A DNA stretch of 64,000 nt from Boswellia sacra (Eukaryota; Streptophyta; Magnoliopsida; Sapindales; Burseraceae). Made by a program: the position numbers and the translations under genes. Shown in pieces: positions 60,626 to 64,000 of this stretch. The stretch lies in the NCBI GenBank assembly GCA_013180625.2, contig SNVD02009812.1, positions 62,001 to 126,000 on the forward strand, read 5' to 3'. Every line of letters begins with the position of its first letter. Positions within the stretch are counted from its first letter, which is position 1. The notes below the pieces were generated by a model, which was not told the origin of the DNA, did not search any database, and worked only from the letters and a program-made list of their open reading frames with translations.

Positions 60626-61280
60626 CTTCTAATATTAAGGAAAGGTGACTAAGACTACAAATATGTTTTAAGATCGTTAAAAGTTTATGTTTTTTCTTTT
60701 AATATTTCTTAATTACAAATTTACAACAAAATACAAGATTAAAAGAAGTTCATTAATATCTAATTAAGAAAGATGAGGACAAAACTGATATTTCCTTAGT
60801 CTATCTTCAGCCGAATCGTAACACTAAAAGATCAAGTTAACAACGAAGGAATATGCTTGATGATATCAAAACTTTGGAAGAGTTGTTGTGGATCCTGAAA
60901 CTCATTGGATCTCTATGTGTTTAAGCAAATCCACCAGGATTCTATAGTATTATCTAGCCACCAAAGTTGTTAATATTTGTTTCAATAAATTTAGTAATTA
61001 AATTAACAAAAATTGTTAACCCATACGTTACATAGTTGAAACCAGTGTTATTCACCAACATGATTTCCCCAAATTGGGAAGGTAAAAATATATTAGACAA
61101 TGAGACGGTCAGCATGAATAATTCTAAACACAAAGCTCCAAAAACTCCCCTTTGGACAACATTTCTAACCCTTTGCGCCTGCCAATATCCATCTCTTATT
61201 GTCTTCAAACATTTTTTTTTTAATTTCCTTAGAAATACTTCCAAAAAACAAGTCATATTCAAACCCAAATCACCTATCTT

Positions 61281-61287
61281 TATATAT
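61281..61287 (+). promoter_or_regulatory. probable TATA box of the right-hand paralogue
   Basis: TATATAT within CTTTATATATCC, 121 bp before the ATG. Position and context fit a plant TATA box. The same stretch is in a chance frame. Confidence 0.5.
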
Positions 61288-61407
61288 CCGTCATCCATTT
61301 TCTTCAAACTCCGTTCAAGCTTTGATCTTTTTCATCTCCTCTCTTTCCCATATTGATATTACTACCAGTCTTTTGTAAACCTAGCTTTTTTGTTAAATAT
61401 AACAAAG

Positions 61408-61869
61408 ATGAGAAGCAAAGAAGAAATGCGAAGCAAGTTGAGGCACTATTTGCAAAAACCCAGAAAGATTTTACACAAGGCTAGAGACTTCTACGTGAGG
61501 AGCATGGAGGATTGTGCTAGTAAGGTAGGTTATGGTGGCATGGTGGGCTGCCCCGCTGCACAAGTCCCCCGTTTGCCTAGAAGTTTTAGTGTCAACTATT
61601 CCAAGGCGAGGAATGATGAAAGGTTTAGAGAAATTCTAGCTGCAGTGTCTAAGAAGATGGGGAATGTTATGGAGTTGAAGGATATCAGGGAACAAGAGTG
61701 GAGACAATACAATATGGAGAATAATTATTCAATGAAGAGAAGCTACACAAGTGTTGGATTAGGAAGGATTGGGAGAATTGATGAGGACAAGCCTTATGAT
61801 TTCGAAGAGGATCTGTTTTACGCTAGAAGCAGAAGTTATGCTACCAAGAGACGTTTTGAATATTTTTAG
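61408..61869 (+). CDS. uncharacterised plant protein with C-terminal GLGRIGRIDEDKPxxF motif, copy 2
   Basis: A 153-residue protein. The start is the ATG at 61408; the longer frame begins with a non-ATG codon and is not used. It has the same order as the minus-strand paralogue: basic helix (ILHKARDFYVRSMEDCASKV, about residues 22-41), a GMVGCPAAQVP turn, NDERFREILAAVSKKMG, then SYTSVGLGRIGRIDEDKPYDF (about residues 113-133) and an arginine- and tyrosine-rich tail ending RRFEYF. The pair is divergently arranged 2.4 kb apart, so it likely came from a local inverted duplication. Divergence is high, except for the helix and the RIDED motif. Confidence 0.91.
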   Translation: MRSKEEMRSKLRHYLQKPRKILHKARDFYVRSMEDCASKVGYGGMVGCPAAQVPRLPRSFSVNYSKARNDERFREILAAVSKKMGNVMELKDIREQEWRQYNMENNYSMKRSYTSVGLGRIGRIDEDKPYDFEEDLFYARSRSYATKRRFEYF

Positions 61870-63736
61870 TGAAGTATCAGAACTACTATAAATGTTAAGT
61901 GTGAAGGGTCTCTGAATGATTTTCTATGCAAGAATACCTTAATTTTTTTCTTGATTCCCAATTGGAATCCCTCAGTGGAATGTATATGATACAAGTATGC
62001 ATGGATCCTCCTGTTCATGATTAGAGATTTTGACTTAATTCGCTACATATTTATTTGCTTGTAGTTTGTCTCATTACTGATAGAAATTTTTAAATGGAAA
62101 GAAAAGAAAAGAGATATAAGAACCTTTATATTTGAAGTTTTGAAAAATTTTCTGATTCTATCTTAAAATTTCTGCCTATATGTACTAAAGTTTGATAGAA
62201 TAATTGATTTGCTTTTATCTTCGGCTTAATTTGTTGCACAATTTATAATTAATATACGAATAGGATTGTTCTTCAGTGATTAATGAAAATGAGTACAAGA
62301 TGATTACAAAAAGATAAATTAACAGCATTAAGTGAAAAATATAAAATCTAACGTACTAAGTAATTGTTACGCTTTAAAACATCTTGCTTAGCTCCATAAT
62401 CCTAATTTAGACGTCAACGTTAAACCAAAGTTTCAATAATACCATACGAACTCATTTGATAAAACCGATTGTCTTATATAAAGCATGCTTCTATATATAT
62501 GGTGATTAAGCTTGTTAAGATCACTTCTATGCTTAGAATAAATCATCTGTGAATCCTCTACTTAATATTATCTAAGGTTTTGTAGATCTAATACCATGTG
62601 GCACTAAGTATTCGAGGATCAATATTTAAGAAACTATTTTGTAAACTTTTTTTTCGCATTATCATTACAAAACACAGTTTTTTATTTTATTCATAATTAA
62701 TATCATTCATTTCTTTTCGGCATTTTCCCTGCAAAGAAACCTTGATAAACTGGAATGAACAGCCAAAACCATAACCAAGAAAAATAGAAGATTTTTTTTT
62801 TGGTTTTTGTTTTATTATAAAATTTGTATCCTTTTCATTATTAAATTCAAGATTTTTTGTGCGATTTAAATTTTCGCAATACTATACTAATACAAAGCAA
62901 GAAAATGATTTAAATTTGTTAAGGCTGATTTTACAAACATGAATCAACTTTGGATGTGGGAGTGTTACTCGAGGTACAGGAACAAGGCACTGAAAGGAGT
63001 TTAAAATTTTGGGTTATGATATAATTAATCTTGAAGAATCGATATAAGGACTGCTTGAAAATTAAAAAAGATGCAGAAACATGATATCTATGAAGAAGAT
63101 GAAGAAACGTGATAAATCATACCGATGGATACTTCCTTCTCGCTTGAGGTGCGTAACGTGCATTGAAGATGAGTGTAAAACGGCTGTGTTTTAGGTCACA
63201 AAAATAGGATAAATATAATTAATTAAATCTTGACCCTTAAGTACTTTGCATGCCACATCACATTAACTTTAAAACTTTAGTTAATACTAGATAGGGGGGA
63301 ACCCATGGCCCTTTTGTTGACCCTAATTGCTGGAAAATAGCCTTGTCAGCAGTCCAACAGTAGCCATCAGTAAATTAAAAGCCAGAAGAAACACGTGCTA
63401 ACATCAATATTAGTTGTATTTATTAATTTGCTGCTTGAATATTAATGGTCATATCAATATTAAACATAACGAACCAAAACATCCAACCAGACTCGGCTTC
63501 AATACTGGAGGCGCGTTAAATTCGACCTTTAAAGTACGATTCTTAATTAATATTTTGGTAATCATCTTTATATGTTTTTCATTAGCATTTCTTAAAAAAA
63601 TTAAAATATTATTATCCTATTACTATTGTGGAGCATAAGTAGATATTTTCTTATATTTTTTTCTGAATTTCTATATATAAATAAATAATAATACTCTTGT
63701 AATATTATAGTGTATCTCAATTTGTAATGAATAACG
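61870..63736. other. gene-free AT-rich stretch
   Basis: Begins with the 3' UTR of the last gene. No further gene seen; the open frame at 63414 has no motifs. Confidence 0.5.
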
Positions 63737-64000
63737 ATGACAATTATACCCGAGCAGGATTAGGTACCCAACTTTCTAGTCCGACAACATTCGGGGATTC
63801 ATCCAAAATTTCGGGGATTTAGACTGGGGATAGGAAGAAGATTTCCAGGGACTGTCCAGGGTCGAGGATTAAGCTCCCGGCTTGGAGCCGACACAGAATA
63901 CACCAAAAATTTAATTAATTTGATATATTGCATATGAAATAATATTATAGCCTAAATCCTTTTACAAGCCCAATCCAATGTAATATTCTTATTTATGCTC
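63737..64000. mobile_element. left part of a second copy of the 38-kb hAT-type element, cut by window end
   Basis: GATGACAATTATACCCGAGCAGG aligns with the start of the element at 38179 (GATGTCAAAATTACCCGGGCGG), and the match continues through GGTACCCA, TTTCTRGTCCG, AGGGTCGAGGATTAAGCTCC and GGAATA-like blocks in the same order. The right end is outside the window. Confidence 0.85.

Larger units (their letters stand above)
59043..61407. other. shared intergenic stretch between the two paralogues
   Basis: A divergent 2.4-kb interval containing the promoters of both copies. Holds an AT microsatellite (60584-60623). The open frames at 59886 and 61036 show no motifs. A TATATAT at 61281-61287 lies 121 bp before the right-hand ATG. 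Confidence 0.55.

Overview
The window looks like nuclear DNA of a dicot plant. It is AT-rich, its genes have introns with GT-AG borders, the small families are plant-specific (phytosulfokine), and plant transposon types dominate (Ty1/copia, hAT, PIF/Harbinger, CACTA, Mutator-like foldback). I cannot name the species from sequence alone.

The left half (1-33500) is almost entirely transposons and decayed duplicated DNA. It opens with the body and 3' LTR of a degenerate Ty1/copia element (1-5771). A 1.24-kb Harbinger-like element carrying a 60-codon ubiquitin fragment sits inside that LTR. Then comes a field of old, repeatedly duplicated non-coding units (about 5.8-10, 15-18.3, 19.6-21.8 and 30.2-30.6 kb). 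Into it have been inserted a copia-type LTR (about 8536-9427), a hAT MITE with a perfect 8-bp target duplication, a broken hAT transposase gene (11940-14290) and a Harbinger MITE (18355-18892). The most interesting object is a 6.4-kb CACTA element (22232-28625). It has no transposase that I can find, but it carries intron-containing, stop-ridden fragments of an NADP-malic enzyme gene, a FAS1 (CAF-1 large subunit) gene and at least one more exon set I could not identify.

The right half (33500-64000) holds the living genes, widely spaced. They are a phytosulfokine precursor (33620-34015, two exons), an intronless EVE-domain (THYN1-like) gene (42506-42988), an eight-exon RsmE-type rRNA uridine methyltransferase (43648-46180) whose first intron seems to be GC-AG, a 65-residue basic protein (53007-53204), prefoldin subunit 2 (5' UTR exon near 55480, CDS 56768-57205) and two divergent paralogues of an uncharacterised plant family (58587-59042 minus; 61408-61869 plus). 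Between them lie a 1.1-kb hAT-type element with a 22-bp minisatellite (38179-39266), a Mutator-like foldback element with arms of about 0.5 kb (40332-41473), an AT-rich foldback repeat (about 50180-50452) and the start of a second copy of the 38-kb hAT family, which runs off the right edge.

The genes have no operon-like link. The only functional relation visible is the divergent paralogue pair. Everything else of interest concerns transposons: nesting, gene capture and sharing of a CGACACTCGACA motif between two unrelated elements.
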